Positions 1 to 10,466 are shown, counted from the stretch's first letter. The stretch is 36,135 nucleotides of DNA from an uncultured Eggerthellaceae bacterium (GCA_903789375.1 CAIFEB010000024.1:1-36135); one strand, 5' to 3'. Notes: generated by a model not told the origin, from the sequence alone. Made by a program: numbers and translations.

Positions 1-1674
1 GCCGTGTTCGTGCCCTCCGCCAAGCCGAAGCTCACGCCCGGACAAGAACGCGCGCTCGAGGCCGTCGCCGCGGCGAGCGACCGCGCCGACGGCAGCGTCG
101 TCCTCGTCGACGGCGTTACCGGCTCGGGCAAGACCGAAGTCTACCTGCAGGCCATCGAACGTGTGCTCGACCAGGGGCGATGCGCCTGCGTCCTCGTGCC
201 GGAGATCTCGCTCACCCCGCAGACGGTCGCGCGCTTCCGCGGGCGTTTCGGCGATTTGGTGGCGGTCATGCATTCGCGCATGAGCGCCGGCGAGCGCTTC
301 GACCAGTGGGACTTCATCCGCTCGGGCGCCGCGCGGGTGGTCGTGGGCGCCCGCAGCGCGCTGTTCACGCCGCTTTCCAACGTCGGGCTCTACATCATCG
401 ACGAGGAGCACGAGGGGTCCTACAAACAGGACAGCGCCCCGCGCTACCAGGCGCGCGACGTTGCCTGCTGGATGGCCAAGCGCGCGGGCGCGGCCGTCGT
501 CTTGGGGTCGGCCACGCCGTCGATCGAGTCGCTCTACCAGGTGCGCCACAACCCCGCGTGGACCAGCGTCCAGCTGCCCGAACGCGCCAATGGCAAGCCG
601 TTGCCCGAGGTCACGGTTGTGGATATGGCGCGCGAGTTCGGGTCGGGATCGCGGTCGATGTTCTCGCGCACGCTCCAGACCGCGCTCGAACGCGAGCTTG
701 CGGCCGGCCGCAAGGCGGTGCTTCTGCTCAACCAGCGCGGGTTCGCCAAGTTCGTGCTGTGCCGCGACTGCGGGTTCGTGCCCGAATGCCCGTCGTGCTC
801 CACGTCGCTCACGTACCACGAGCGCGGCGGCATGCTCATCTGCCATCACTGCGGCTACCGCACGCCGCTGCCCGCGCGCTGCCCCAAATGCGGCAGCCCC
901 TATCTGAAGAAGTTCGGCGCCGGCACCCAGCGGGTCGAGGCCGACCTGCGTGTGCTCATCGACAGCTTCTCGGACGTGGACAGCGGCATCCCGCTCATCC
1001 GCATGGACGCCGACACCACGCAGGGCAAGGGCGCCCACGAGCGGCTGCTCGAGCAGTTCGCCCAGCCGGGCCCCGCCGTGCTTCTGGGCACGCAGATGAT
1101 CGCCAAGGGGCTCGACTTCGACGACGTGACGCTCGTGGGCGTCATCAACGCCGACACGCAGCTGCATCTGCCCGACTATCGGGCGGGGGAGCGTACGTTC
1201 GACCTGATCGAGCAGGTGGCGGGCCGTGCGGGGCGGGCCGATTTGCCCGGGCGCGTGCTCGTGCAGACCTACGAGGCCGACTCGGTGCCCATCCGCGCGG
1301 CGGCCGCGTACGACCGCGCGCTGTTTCTGAACGACGAGCTGCCCAAACGTCGCGCGCTCGGGTACCCGCCGTACGTGCGGCTGGCCAACATCCTGGTGTG
1401 GGGGCCCGACGAGCGGGCCGTTGCGGCTGAAGCGGAGAAGCTGCGCGCCGAGGCTGTCGAGCGCGTGCGCGACTACGGTGGCGACGGCTGGCGGGTGCTC
1501 GCAGCGTCGCCGTGCGTGCTGGCGAAGCTGCGCAAGACGTACCGCTACCACGTGCTGGTAAAATGCCCGCTCGACGCGGAGCCAGGCGCGGTGCTCGGGC
1601 CGCTGTTCCGCGCGCGGCGCACGCTCGAGCAGGTGAACGCGACCGTCGACATCGACCCGCTGAGCCTGCTGTAG
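1..1674 (+). CDS. priA: Primosomal replication restart helicase PriA (5' end outside window)
   Basis: This is the C-terminal 557 residues of PriA, the superfamily 2 DNA helicase that reloads the replisome at collapsed forks. The frame is open to the window edge and PriA is usually about 700-800 residues, so the start lies upstream and the GTG at position 4 is not the real start. The visible part has the Walker A motif GVTGSGKT (near residue 40), the DEEH box in IIDEEHEGSYKQD, and the paired zinc-binding cysteine motifs CRDCGFVPECPSC and CHHC...CPKC between nucleotides about 760 and 895. The helicase C-terminal motifs (GTQMIAKGLDFDDVTLVG and QVAGRAGRAD) follow. The gene ends normally at TAG and nothing is co-directional within 390 bases. 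Confidence 0.95.
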   Translation, partial: AVFVPSAKPKLTPGQERALEAVAAASDRADGSVVLVDGVTGSGKTEVYLQAIERVLDQGRCACVLVPEISLTPQTVARFRGRFGDLVAVMHSRMSAGERFDQWDFIRSGAARVVVGARSALFTPLSNVGLYIIDEEHEGSYKQDSAPRYQARDVACWMAKRAGAAVVLGSATPSIESLYQVRHNPAWTSVQLPERANGKPLPEVTVVDMAREFGSGSRSMFSRTLQTALERELAAGRKAVLLLNQRGFAKFVLCRDCGFVPECPSCSTSLTYHERGGMLICHHCGYRTPLPARCPKCGSPYLKKFGAGTQRVEADLRVLIDSFSDVDSGIPLIRMDADTTQGKGAHERLLEQFAQPGPAVLLGTQMIAKGLDFDDVTLVGVINADTQLHLPDYRAGERTFDLIEQVAGRAGRADLPGRVLVQTYEADSVPIRAAAAYDRALFLNDELPKRRALGYPPYVRLANILVWGPDERAVAAEAEKLRAEAVERVRDYGGDGWRVLAASPCVLAKLRKTYRYHVLVKCPLDAEPGAVLGPLFRARRTLEQVNATVDIDPLSLL

Positions 1675-1712
1675 CGCGGCGCGGGAAAGGCGCAGCGGCG
1701 GTTTTGGAGCGG

Positions 1713-1904
1713 CGCGCGGATGGCATGCCGTTGGCGCTCCGGTAGTTCGCGCGCGGCTAGGCCGCGGCGCTCAGGTGGCATTCAGCCGATGCCGCGGCGG
1801 CTCTCCGACGACGGTGGGCAGGCGTCTCCGAGCCGCGCGGATGGCATGCCGTTGGCGCTCCGGCAGTTCGCGCGCGACTAGGCCGCGGCGCGCAGGCGGC
1901 ATTC
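1713..1904. repeat. 71-bp direct repeat, two copies
   Basis: Positions 1713-1783 and 1834-1904 are the same 71-base sequence, 121 bases apart, differing at four sites (1743/1864, 1756/1877, 1771/1892, 1776/1897). The 50 bases between them are unrelated. The repeat contains GGCATGCC and GCCGCGGC palindromic cores. No reading frame is conserved across it. Confidence 0.85.
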
Positions 1905-1966
1905 CGGCGGTTCGGGCGCGGCGTTTGGGTGAAACGGTGTCGAAACCGTAACGCTCGCGGCGCGGC

Positions 1967-1995
1967 TTTCAAACGGCGCCGCGAAGTGCTAATAT
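1967..1995 (+). promoter_or_regulatory. Probable rpoD promoter
   Basis: A TAATAT -10-like hexamer at 1990-1995 lies in an AT-rich stretch, with a weak TTTCAA at 1967-1972 giving a 17-base spacer. A leader of about 70 bases follows, ending in the ribosome site AAAGGAAG at 2056-2062. The -35 match is poor, so this is a suggestion only. Confidence 0.35.
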
Positions 1996-2067
1996 TTATC
2001 TCTGCATCTTTTTGCCCAAAATCGGCTGAAGAGTGGTTGCTGGACTACTTTTCGAAAGGAAGTTCAC

Positions 2068-3504
<1,437 letters not shown>

Positions 3505-3543
3505 CGGCTGCGTGAAGACGAACGGCTGCTGAGCTGCAATACT

Positions 3544-3582
3544 AGGCGCAGCGGGGGAGCATCTCCCCGCTGCGCCTTTTTT
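3544..3582 (+). terminator. Rho-independent terminator of rpoD
   Basis: The arm GGCGCAGCGGGG (3545-3556) pairs perfectly with CCCCGCTGCGCC (3565-3576). A further G-U pair closes a short loop, and TTTTTT follows at 3577-3582. Confidence 0.93.
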
Positions 3583-3648
3583 ACGCACGAGGCGCGTGCG
3601 AAAGCGCGCATGAAGACGATTTCGAAGACGAATCGGGGGAACCAGCCC

Positions 3649-6114
3649 ATGACAGACCAACAGGGATGCGGCGAGCGCGTGGATGAGGAAGCTGCGCCTG
3701 CGAGCGGACAGGAAGTCGAAACCGGCTTCTCCGGCGGGCGCGAGGACCGTCCCGCAGCGGAGCCGCCCGCAGCGCTGCAGCCTGCGCGCGCGGCGCACCG
3801 CGGCGGCGAGCGCACGTTCAACCTCGAGCTGTTCGCAAGCTGCATGCCAGGGCTCGAACAGCCCCTGGCCGCCGAGCTGCACTCGTTCGGTATCCGGCGC
3901 GTGCGCCCCTTAAGCGGCGGCGTCGCGTTCTTCAGCGACGTCGAAGGCGCCTACCGCGCCTGCCTGTGGTCCCGGCTCGCGTCGCGCATCATGCTCGTGG
4001 TGGGGCGCGTCAACGCGGGCGACGCGGACCTTCTGTACGCGGGCGTCTACGACATCCCGTGGGAGGACATCGTCGACGTGCAGTCGAGCATGGCGGTGCG
4101 CACGCACGGCACCAACGCCGAGCTGCGCAACTCGCGCTTCACGTCGCTCAAGGTGAAGGATGCCATCGTCGACCGCCTGCGCGCCCGCCGCGACGGGCGC
4201 CCCAGCATCGACACGCGGGCGCCGCGCGCGGCCGTGGACGTGCGCGTGCACGATGCGCGCGCCACCATCTCGCTCGACTTCTCGGGCGAGGCGCTCAACC
4301 ACCGCACCTACCTGTCCCCGCGCGACAGCGAGGACGCCGCGCTGTCGTGCACGATAGCCGCCGGAACGCTCGCGCTCGCGGGCTGGGCGGAGCGCGCGCA
4401 GCAGGGCTCGGCCCTTGTGGACCCGGTCTGCGGCGATGGCATCCTGCTCGTGGAGGCGGCGCAGATCGCCTGCGACGCGGCTCCCGGACTCACGCGCGAG
4501 CGCTGGGGCTTCTTCGGCTGGGCCGGCCACGACGCCGACCTGTGGGACGACCTTCTGGCCGAGGCTGACGAGCGCTTCGAACGTGGCCTTGCGCGCGTGG
4601 CGGGAGAAGCGGCGCTCACGGCGGGCAAGAACGACCGTCCCGACCTCGCCCGCGTGCGCATCGCGGGCGCGTCGGCATCGTCGCCGCTCATCTCCCGGGC
4701 GCGCGACCACGTGCGCCGCGCCGGTCTGCGCCAGGCCGTTTCGGTGGAGATAGGCGATGCGGAATCTGTGGGCGAGCTGGTCGAACGCGTGACGGACGTC
4801 GCACGCAAGGCGGCGCCCGAACAGCCCGCGTGCGCCGTCGTGTCGCGCATCGACGTGGCCGGCCGCACCGACGCCGCGGCGAACATCCAGCGCGAGGAGC
4901 TTACGTTCGTCGCCGCCTGCGACGCCGCGCCCGAAGGGTCGCTGTTCGCGCTGGCGGGCGGTGCGGACATGCCCGCGCGCTTCGGAGCGGAGCCGGCGTC
5001 GACGGCGCAGATCGGCCGCGACCGCGTGGCCACGCCGGTGGCGGTGTTCGCGGGCAAGCCGCAGGGCACCCACACCATCGAGGTGGCCGATGCGCACGGC
5101 GGCGCGCCCCACAAGGTGGAGGTGTTCGAAGAATCGTCCGAACAGTTCGCCGCACGCCTGCGCAAGGTGTGGCGCGAACGCCGCAAGTGGGCGCGGCGCG
5201 AAGGCGTTTCGTGCCTGCGCGTGTACGACGCCGACCTGCCCGGATTCTCCGTCGCCATCGACGTGTACGAAGGTGCGGGCGACGCGCGCGGCAACACCTA
5301 CCTCCACATCGCCGAATACGCGCCGCCGGCCTCCATCGATGCCGGCAAGGCGCGCCGCCGCTTCAACGACGTGCTCACGCTGGCGCCGGTTGTCATGGAC
5401 GTGCGCCCCGACCACGTGTTTGCCAAAACGCGCATGCACGACAAGGGCGGCGGGCAGTACCGCAACGCCGGCACCAAGCCCTACCGCACCACCATCGAGG
5501 AAAACGGGCTCCAATTCGAAGTCGACCTGGCCGGACATCTGGACACGGGGATTTTTCTGGACCACCGGCCCACGCGCGAGCTCGTGCGCGACCATGCGCA
5601 GGACGCGCGCTTCCTCAACCTGTTCGCCTACACCGGGACGGCCACCGTCTACGCGGCGGCCGGCGGCGCGCGCGAGACGACCACGGTCGACTTGTCGCAG
5701 ACGTATCTGGAATGGGCGCAGCGCAACATGGAACGCAACGGCTTCAGCGGCCCCGAACACGAATACGAGCGCGCCGACGTGATGCGCTGGATCACCGAGG
5801 CGCGGCGCGGCGGGCGGCGGTTCGACCTGGTGTTCGTGGACCCGCCGACGTTCTCCAACTCCAAGGCGATGGGGCGGCGCACGTGGGACGTGCAGCGCGA
5901 CCACGTGGAGCTGCTCATCGGCGTGTCGCGACTGCTGTCGGAGGAGGGGCTGGCCATCTTCTCGTGCAACCTGCGCACGTTCAAACCGGCTCTCGACGAG
6001 CTCGAGCGCTACGGCGTGGAGCTTGAGGACATCAGCGCGCAGACGATTCCGCACGACTTCGCGCGCACGCCGCGCATCCACAAGTGCTACCTGGTGCGCC
6101 ACGTGGCGAAGTAG
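3649..6114 (+). CDS. rlmKL: Bifunctional 23S rRNA methyltransferase RlmK/RlmL (N-terminal domain degenerate)
   Basis: In E. coli this fused protein makes m2G2445 (RlmL half) and m7G2069 (RlmK half) in 23S rRNA. I chose ATG 3649 because GGGGGA at 3635-3640 is well spaced; ATG 3610 is in frame but has no good ribosome site. A THUMP-like region is followed by the first Rossmann methyltransferase, with motif I DPVCGDGILLVEAA near residue 258 and the family-typical GWAGHDADLWDDLLAEA segment. The usual acidic SAM-ribose motif is replaced by GASASS (near residue 340), and I find no NPPYG catalytic motif anywhere in this half. The C-terminal half is canonical, with HLDTGIFLDHRPTR, the motif LFAYTGTATVYAA and the catalytic-type DPPTFSNSK at residue 731. 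Inference: RlmK activity is retained and RlmL activity is doubtful. Confidence 0.88.
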   Translation: MTDQQGCGERVDEEAAPASGQEVETGFSGGREDRPAAEPPAALQPARAAHRGGERTFNLELFASCMPGLEQPLAAELHSFGIRRVRPLSGGVAFFSDVEGAYRACLWSRLASRIMLVVGRVNAGDADLLYAGVYDIPWEDIVDVQSSMAVRTHGTNAELRNSRFTSLKVKDAIVDRLRARRDGRPSIDTRAPRAAVDVRVHDARATISLDFSGEALNHRTYLSPRDSEDAALSCTIAAGTLALAGWAERAQQGSALVDPVCGDGILLVEAAQIACDAAPGLTRERWGFFGWAGHDADLWDDLLAEADERFERGLARVAGEAALTAGKNDRPDLARVRIAGASASSPLISRARDHVRRAGLRQAVSVEIGDAESVGELVERVTDVARKAAPEQPACAVVSRIDVAGRTDAAANIQREELTFVAACDAAPEGSLFALAGGADMPARFGAEPASTAQIGRDRVATPVAVFAGKPQGTHTIEVADAHGGAPHKVEVFEESSEQFAARLRKVWRERRKWARREGVSCLRVYDADLPGFSVAIDVYEGAGDARGNTYLHIAEYAPPASIDAGKARRRFNDVLTLAPVVMDVRPDHVFAKTRMHDKGGGQYRNAGTKPYRTTIEENGLQFEVDLAGHLDTGIFLDHRPTRELVRDHAQDARFLNLFAYTGTATVYAAAGGARETTTVDLSQTYLEWAQRNMERNGFSGPEHEYERADVMRWITEARRGGRRFDLVFVDPPTFSNSKAMGRRTWDVQRDHVELLIGVSRLLSEEGLAIFSCNLRTFKPALDELERYGVELEDISAQTIPHDFARTPRIHKCYLVRHVAK

Positions 6115-6318
6115 GGAAGGGCTCGGCGTTCGTCGTACGTGCGTTGAGAACAGTGCTGGCCGCGCCTTGGGAACGGCCAGCCGGCAGATGTATCGCGAGA
6201 TGCTTGAGGAAAGACAACTTGCGTGCCGGGAACGGTGAAAGCTTCCTCCAGGGAAATCGAGTCGCCCGCCAAGGCGACGAGGCTTCCTGACCCCAGTTGA
6301 CCAGCTTGTCGCATCGGC

Positions 6319-6354
6319 AAAAGGAACGCGCCCGCCATCAACGATGACGGGTGC
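6319..6354 (-). terminator. Probable terminator of the tRNA transcript
   Basis: On the minus strand GCACCCGTCATC (6354-6343) pairs with GATGGCGGGCGC (6339-6328) across a three-base loop, with one wobble and one mismatch. TTCCTTTTGC follows at 6326-6317. It lies 17 bases past the tRNA CCA end. Confidence 0.55.
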
Positions 6355-6370
6355 GGCGCATAAGCGCAGA

Positions 6371-6445
6371 TGGTGGGCCCTGAGGGGCTCGAACCCCCAA
6401 CCCAGGGATTATGAGTCCCCTGCTCCACCATTGAGCTAAGGGCCC
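6371..6445 (-). tRNA. tRNA with CAU anticodon, probably tRNA-Ile2 (lysidine-modified)
   Basis: The minus strand folds as a complete 75-nt tRNA. The acceptor stem GGGCCCT pairs with AGGGCCC, the D arm starts TTAGCTCAATGGTGGAGC, the anticodon loop is CTCATAA with CAT at 6413-6411, the T loop is TTCGAGC, and ACCA is encoded at the 3' end. CAU occurs in initiator Met, elongator Met and minor Ile tRNAs. C4-G69 and C5-G68 in the acceptor stem match known TilS lysidine-synthase determinants, and the start GGGCCCTTAGCTCA resembles E. coli ileX more than elongator metT, so Ile2 is favoured. It lacks initiator features. A TAGAAT hexamer at 6464-6459 could be its -10, without a convincing -35. Confidence 0.9.
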
Positions 6446-6864
6446 ACGGGACATACATTCTACCGCAAATACGCGCCGCGCACGCGTACATGTCACTCGC
6501 CTGATTTTCCCCACGAAATCGCAGCGGGGGAGAGGGGACGGGGCCGGCGTCGTGGCGGGGTTCGAGGCGAGCTCCGGCAGCGGTTTGCCGTGCTTTGGAA
6601 GCGGTTGGTTGCGTTTTGGCGAGCTCTTGGCAGATTCAAATGCAACTGAGTCGCGCACGACGAGTGCCTTGGGCACGTCGCGGGGATCGCCGTTTCCGTC
6701 TGCTTGCCCGCTTATCGCACGTGCTGTGTGTTTGGGAAATCGCCGTGATTGTTGCACATGGCGCGCCCGCCATCAGGTTATTCCATGCAACGGCGCTCGC
6801 GCGGACTTCAAACTATGATTAACTCGATACCATTGCTTGAAACGGAAAAACGAGGGAGTAGCGA
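6446..6864. other. Intergenic region between the tRNA and the exopolysaccharide locus
   Basis: About 420 bases hold no gene I can support. A TATGAT hexamer at 6814-6819 could be the -10 of the following gene, but I see no matching -35. The ribosome site GAGGGAG is at 6852-6858. Confidence 0.45.
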
Positions 6865-9639
6865 ATGGCATTTCGAGACAACCGGAGACACCATCACGCA
6901 AGCGCCCCGCATGGCAAGCATGCGGGGTCTGCTTCGGGTGCCCACGCGGCATCCATCGATTCGAATCATCCGGCAGGCACGCCGAACGTGCCGAGTGGGT
7001 CGGCGTCTGCGAATGAGGGCGGCGTGCCCAGCGGTTCGGCATCTGCGAATGAGGGTACTGTGCCCAACGCTTCGAGCGCGCCCAGTTCGCCCAATACGCA
7101 GTCGAGCGTGCCGAGCGGTGGTCAGTCCGGTTGGCAGCGGTCGGAAGGCGCGGATGGTCCTCGTCCGAGTCAGCAAACGAGAGGCGTTTCCCGCCCCAAT
7201 CAACGAGGGGCGAACAACGGCGGTGATGCTTGGCGACAGGGGCAGCGCGACAACGGAGCGCAGCCGTCAATGCAGGGCGTCGGCCTTACGCCCGAGCAGC
7301 GTTACGAACAGCTGTATCAGCAATGGCAGCGGGACAACGCGCAACAGCAAGCCCAGCAGCGCATTCGGAGTAGCGCCGGTCGCGCAAGCCAGCAGCAGCC
7401 TCAGCGGGTGGAATCCGGATCTGTAGCGCAGCGACAGACGACCAGGCCGGGCGGCATTAATGGCGCGCAGCGGCAAGCGATTCCGCAGGACGCAGCCGAG
7501 GCGCGGAGGCAACAGCCGCGCCAAGCGCAGCACGCTGGGGGACAGGGCGCTTGGCAAGGAGGCGCTGTGCCGGCGGGTGCGTTCCATTTCGCACAGCAGG
7601 CAGCACCGGCAGGCTCGCAGCAGACGCGTGCCGGCGCGGCGGGCGTCGGTGGGGCTCGCCCAAACGTCTCGCGCACCGATGCGGCAACTCCTTTCGCGAC
7701 CAACGCGTACGACATGCCCTTTTCGAGAGATGACGGCTGGTCTCGGAATGCGGGCAATGCGTCGTCTTTCGAATTGGCTCCAATCGGCTTCGACGACGAC
7801 CCCGAGCGCAAACGCCGCCATCGCCACCGCGTCGCCGCAGTCGTCGTCACCTGCATCATCGTCATCCTGGTGGCCGTGGGGCTTGCGGGCTACTCGCTGT
7901 ACCAGGACATAAACAGCCTGAAAGCCGACGCCGCCGTCGTGCAGGCACAGCTGCCCTCCGTGCAGTCGTCGCTGACCTCGGGCGATGTCGACTCCGCGAA
8001 GGACGCCGTCTACACGCTCGACGAAACGGCCGACCGCATGAAGGCCATCACCGACAAGACCACGTGGAAGCTGGCGAGCAAGCTGCCCGTCGTGGGCACC
8101 ACCGTCAGCGAGGCGCGCACGCTGTGCTCGGTCCTCGACGACCTGAGCAGCAACGCGCTCGTGCCGATGACGGACAATCTGTCGGGCGTGTCACTGAGCT
8201 CGCTCATCCTGCCCGGCCACACGATTGATGTTGACCAGCTGCAGCGTGTCTTCGATGCGGTGAACGAAGCGGCGCCTGTTGTTTCGCGTGCGAACGCCCA
8301 GGTCAACAGTCTGCAGCCGACGGGGGTGGGCCAGATCGACAACGCTATCGCATCCGCTGGCTCGGCCCTTGTGAAGCTCGATACGGCGATGGAGAACGTG
8401 AACGAGTTCTCGCAGGTGGCGCCCAGCATGCTCGGTGTCGATGGTACGCCGCGCGTGTACCTGCTGGTTGCGCAGAACAATGCGGAGATCCACGCGACGG
8501 GCGGTCTTGCCGGCTCGGTGGGGGAGCTGACCGTCATCGACGGCGTCATATCACTCGGGGATTTCATTCCGGTCAGCAGCAATTCCACTCTGAGCAGCTA
8601 CTTGAAATCCGATGACCGACCTTCTATCACCGATGAGGAGACTGAGATTTTCGGAACGCGGCTGAATTCGACCGCGATGGATATGAACTACACGCCGGAC
8701 TTCGCGCGGTTCGCCGAAATTCTCTCGCAGGCATGGGTGGGCATCGGCGGCGACGAACCTGACGGCGTCATCGCCATCGACCCGGTCGTCCTTCAGGATG
8801 TGCTCTCGCTCGTTGGGGGCGTTACGGCTCCTAACGGGACGACGATCGACGGGACCAATGCTGCTACGGAACTGCTCCACAACGCGTACGACGGCAGCAT
8901 GACCCCGACGCAGGAGGACCAGTTCTTCTCGGCGGTTGCGGCCCTCGCGTTCCAGAAGATCTTCGACGACATCGGAGGCGTGTCGCCGCTTGCCTTGACG
9001 GATACCGTAAAGGACAACGTTGCGAGCTATCACATACTCGCATGGTCCAACGATGCCGCTGTGGAAGGGTACTACCGCGAGCTTGGCTGCACAGGGGAAT
9101 TGTCCCAGGATGAGGCAAATCCTCAGCTTGGCGTCTTCTTCAACGACGATACCTGGTCGAAGGTCTCGTGGTATCTGAGCACCAGCACCACGGTGTCCGA
9201 CCCCGTTCGCAATGCAAACGGAAGTCGCACGTACCAGGTGACGACCGTTCTGCACAACAACATCGATGCAGCGTCGGCTCAGGCAGAGGATGACGGCGTT
9301 ACCGGCCTCAATGGCAAGAAGCGCGACGCATCCGACATGATCGACTGGATTTACCTGGTCGCACCGGCCGGTGGTTCCATCTCAAACGTGAGCGTGTCGG
9401 GGTATATGCAGACGGCAGATGATCAGAACCTCGACAGCTCGGCCACGCCCCAGGGCGAGATGGTCGAGGCGACGCTCGAAGGTCACGACATCTGGTTCGG
9501 TTCGACTCAGATGCTCGGGGGAGATTCGACGACCGTCACCTACACGGTGACCACGTCGCCTTCTGCGCAAACGGACAGTTTGTCTGTCCGCCAGACTCCC
9601 ACGCTGCAAGATATCGCCGGATGGGGAAGCCCCGCATAG
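6865..9639 (+). CDS. DUF4012 domain membrane protein of an exopolysaccharide locus
   Basis: This 924-residue protein has a long N-terminal cytoplasmic tail (residues 1-315) that is Gln/Ser/Ala/Gly-rich and likely disordered. It contains two exact-pattern 12-residue units (VPSGSASANEGG/T, nucleotides 6988-7059). A basic stretch (ERKRRHRHR) precedes a single transmembrane helix at about 323-346, followed by a roughly 575-residue extracytoplasmic part. The segment YLLVAQNNAEIHATGGLAGSVG is typical of DUF4012 proteins, which occur in actinobacterial polysaccharide clusters; their biochemical role is not established. The protein has no recognisable catalytic motif. GAGGGAG six bases before ATG supports the start. 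The gene begins the polysaccharide region that continues at 10.5 kb and 20.4 kb. Function in surface polymer assembly or attachment is inferred from context. Confidence 0.75.
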   Translation: MAFRDNRRHHHASAPHGKHAGSASGAHAASIDSNHPAGTPNVPSGSASANEGGVPSGSASANEGTVPNASSAPSSPNTQSSVPSGGQSGWQRSEGADGPRPSQQTRGVSRPNQRGANNGGDAWRQGQRDNGAQPSMQGVGLTPEQRYEQLYQQWQRDNAQQQAQQRIRSSAGRASQQQPQRVESGSVAQRQTTRPGGINGAQRQAIPQDAAEARRQQPRQAQHAGGQGAWQGGAVPAGAFHFAQQAAPAGSQQTRAGAAGVGGARPNVSRTDAATPFATNAYDMPFSRDDGWSRNAGNASSFELAPIGFDDDPERKRRHRHRVAAVVVTCIIVILVAVGLAGYSLYQDINSLKADAAVVQAQLPSVQSSLTSGDVDSAKDAVYTLDETADRMKAITDKTTWKLASKLPVVGTTVSEARTLCSVLDDLSSNALVPMTDNLSGVSLSSLILPGHTIDVDQLQRVFDAVNEAAPVVSRANAQVNSLQPTGVGQIDNAIASAGSALVKLDTAMENVNEFSQVAPSMLGVDGTPRVYLLVAQNNAEIHATGGLAGSVGELTVIDGVISLGDFIPVSSNSTLSSYLKSDDRPSITDEETEIFGTRLNSTAMDMNYTPDFARFAEILSQAWVGIGGDEPDGVIAIDPVVLQDVLSLVGGVTAPNGTTIDGTNAATELLHNAYDGSMTPTQEDQFFSAVAALAFQKIFDDIGGVSPLALTDTVKDNVASYHILAWSNDAAVEGYYRELGCTGELSQDEANPQLGVFFNDDTWSKVSWYLSTSTTVSDPVRNANGSRTYQVTTVLHNNIDAASAQAEDDGVTGLNGKKRDASDMIDWIYLVAPAGGSISNVSVSGYMQTADDQNLDSSATPQGEMVEATLEGHDIWFGSTQMLGGDSTTVTYTVTTSPSAQTDSLSVRQTPTLQDIAGWGSPA

Positions 9640-9864
9640 GGGAATAACGGCTGCTCTACGGCGTCTCGCTTGTAGAGCCTCATTGGAAAGCCCAACGCAT
9701 TGGGGCGATATACGGGATTCGCCGTTGCCGGTTAGCCGATGCGGTTCGTTGCTGATTCGAACGGCGCAGCCTTGTGCAGCGGATGCGTGACGTGCGAACG
9801 GCTGCGCTGTTGATGTGCGGCTCCAGCGCGGCACCAAAATACCTACCTTGTCATAACCTGTTGA

Positions 9865-9896
9865 GGGGCGACCGCTTTCGAGCGGTCGCCCCTTTT
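9865..9896 (+). terminator. Rho-independent terminator with UUCG loop
   Basis: GGGGCGACCGCT (9865-9876) pairs perfectly with AGCGGTCGCCCC (9881-9892) across a TTCG loop and is followed by TTTT. It lies 225 bases after the DUF4012 gene, so it ends either a long 3' UTR or a short unrecognised transcript. Confidence 0.88.
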
Positions 9897-9993
9897 CGTC
9901 CAAGAGGCCTTGCAGCGTGAAACCGTCTGCTGGCGAACCGAGAACCGTGATTTTTTTGATTCAATTTTTCTGCAGGCCCGGTACTTCGCGCAT

Positions 9994-10026
9994 TTGAACG
10001 ACGATTGCGATCATCAGTGATACTAT
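9994..10026 (+). promoter_or_regulatory. Extended -10 promoter for the sugar transferase unit
   Basis: TG at 10018-10019, one base, then TACTAT at 10021-10026 form an extended -10 element. The nearest -35-like sequence, TTGAAC at 9994-9999, is 21 bases away, longer than ideal; extended -10 promoters tolerate a poor -35. Confidence 0.5.
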
Positions 10027-10184
10027 GGTGCGCAAGTACTGCTGGGAACACATTCGAGGGCACCCACACATTGTGCGGGGCCCGATGACCGCTGCCTCGG
10101 CATTCTCGAATAGTGAAAACGAGGCGAGGCGGTGCACGTGACGAGGTTGCTGCGGCCTCTTAGAGTTAGAAGGGAGAATAGGGA

Positions 10185-10466
10185 ATGCTGGCTCATGGTG
10201 TCGCATCTGTTCGTGATGCGGATGCCCATCAAGAGGAACAAACTGTGCCGGCGTTCGATGCGTTGGAACTTACTGATTCGGGCGAGTCGTTGGTTCATTG
10301 CGGTATGGGACATTGGGTATTCAAGCAGACGTTTGGATACGTCTACGCATTGCCTTTTCTCGTTCATGCGCTTGCAAGCGCCGACGTTTTGCCAAAGCGC
10401 GGCGTCTTTCATTCGGATAAAACAGCAGCAGTGGCCGCCATCGTTCGCAAGGCGGTGGCAGCTTGA
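10185..10466 (+). CDS. Small hypothetical protein preceding the sugar transferase
   Basis: I do not recognise this 93-residue protein. It starts at ATG with AGGGAG eight bases upstream, downstream of the extended -10 promoter. It has an acidic middle (residues 10-35), a Trp/Phe/Tyr-containing stretch (GHWVFKQTFGYVYALPFLVHAL, residues 42-63 approximately) that is too polar to be a confident membrane helix, and a basic Ala-rich end. Its stop codon overlaps the TTG start of the sugar transferase (TTGA, 10463-10466), so the two are translationally coupled. Context suggests a regulatory or accessory role in polysaccharide initiation. Confidence 0.5.
   Translation: MLAHGVASVRDADAHQEEQTVPAFDALELTDSGESLVHCGMGHWVFKQTFGYVYALPFLVHALASADVLPKRGVFHSDKTAAVAAIVRKAVAA

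Larger units (their letters stand above)
1675..2067. other. priA-rpoD intergenic region
   Basis: This stretch of about 390 bases has no gene I can support. It holds a 71-bp imperfect direct repeat (listed separately) in very GC-rich sequence. The last 100 bases are a sharply more AT-rich segment carrying the probable rpoD promoter and leader. I see no clear terminator for priA. Confidence 0.6.
9640..10184. other. Intergenic region with terminator and promoter
   Basis: The first 225 bases show no gene. A strong terminator (9865-9896) and then an extended -10 promoter (10018-10026) separate the DUF4012 gene from the next transcription unit. A T-rich tract lies at 9952-9969. Confidence 0.6.

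Noticed and set aside
3910-6102. A 730-codon minus-strand frame opposite rlmKL
   Set aside because: Its composition is a typical GC-rich shadow with no domain, while the plus-strand protein has clear family motifs.
6371-6445. Initiator or elongator tRNA-Met
   Set aside because: The anticodon alone allows it, but the acceptor stem C4-G69 and C5-G68 pairs and similarity to the minor isoleucine tRNA favour Ile2. I keep elongator Met as the alternative.
6087-6491. A minus-strand protein frame of 134 codons
   Set aside because: It reads through a complete tRNA gene and its terminator.
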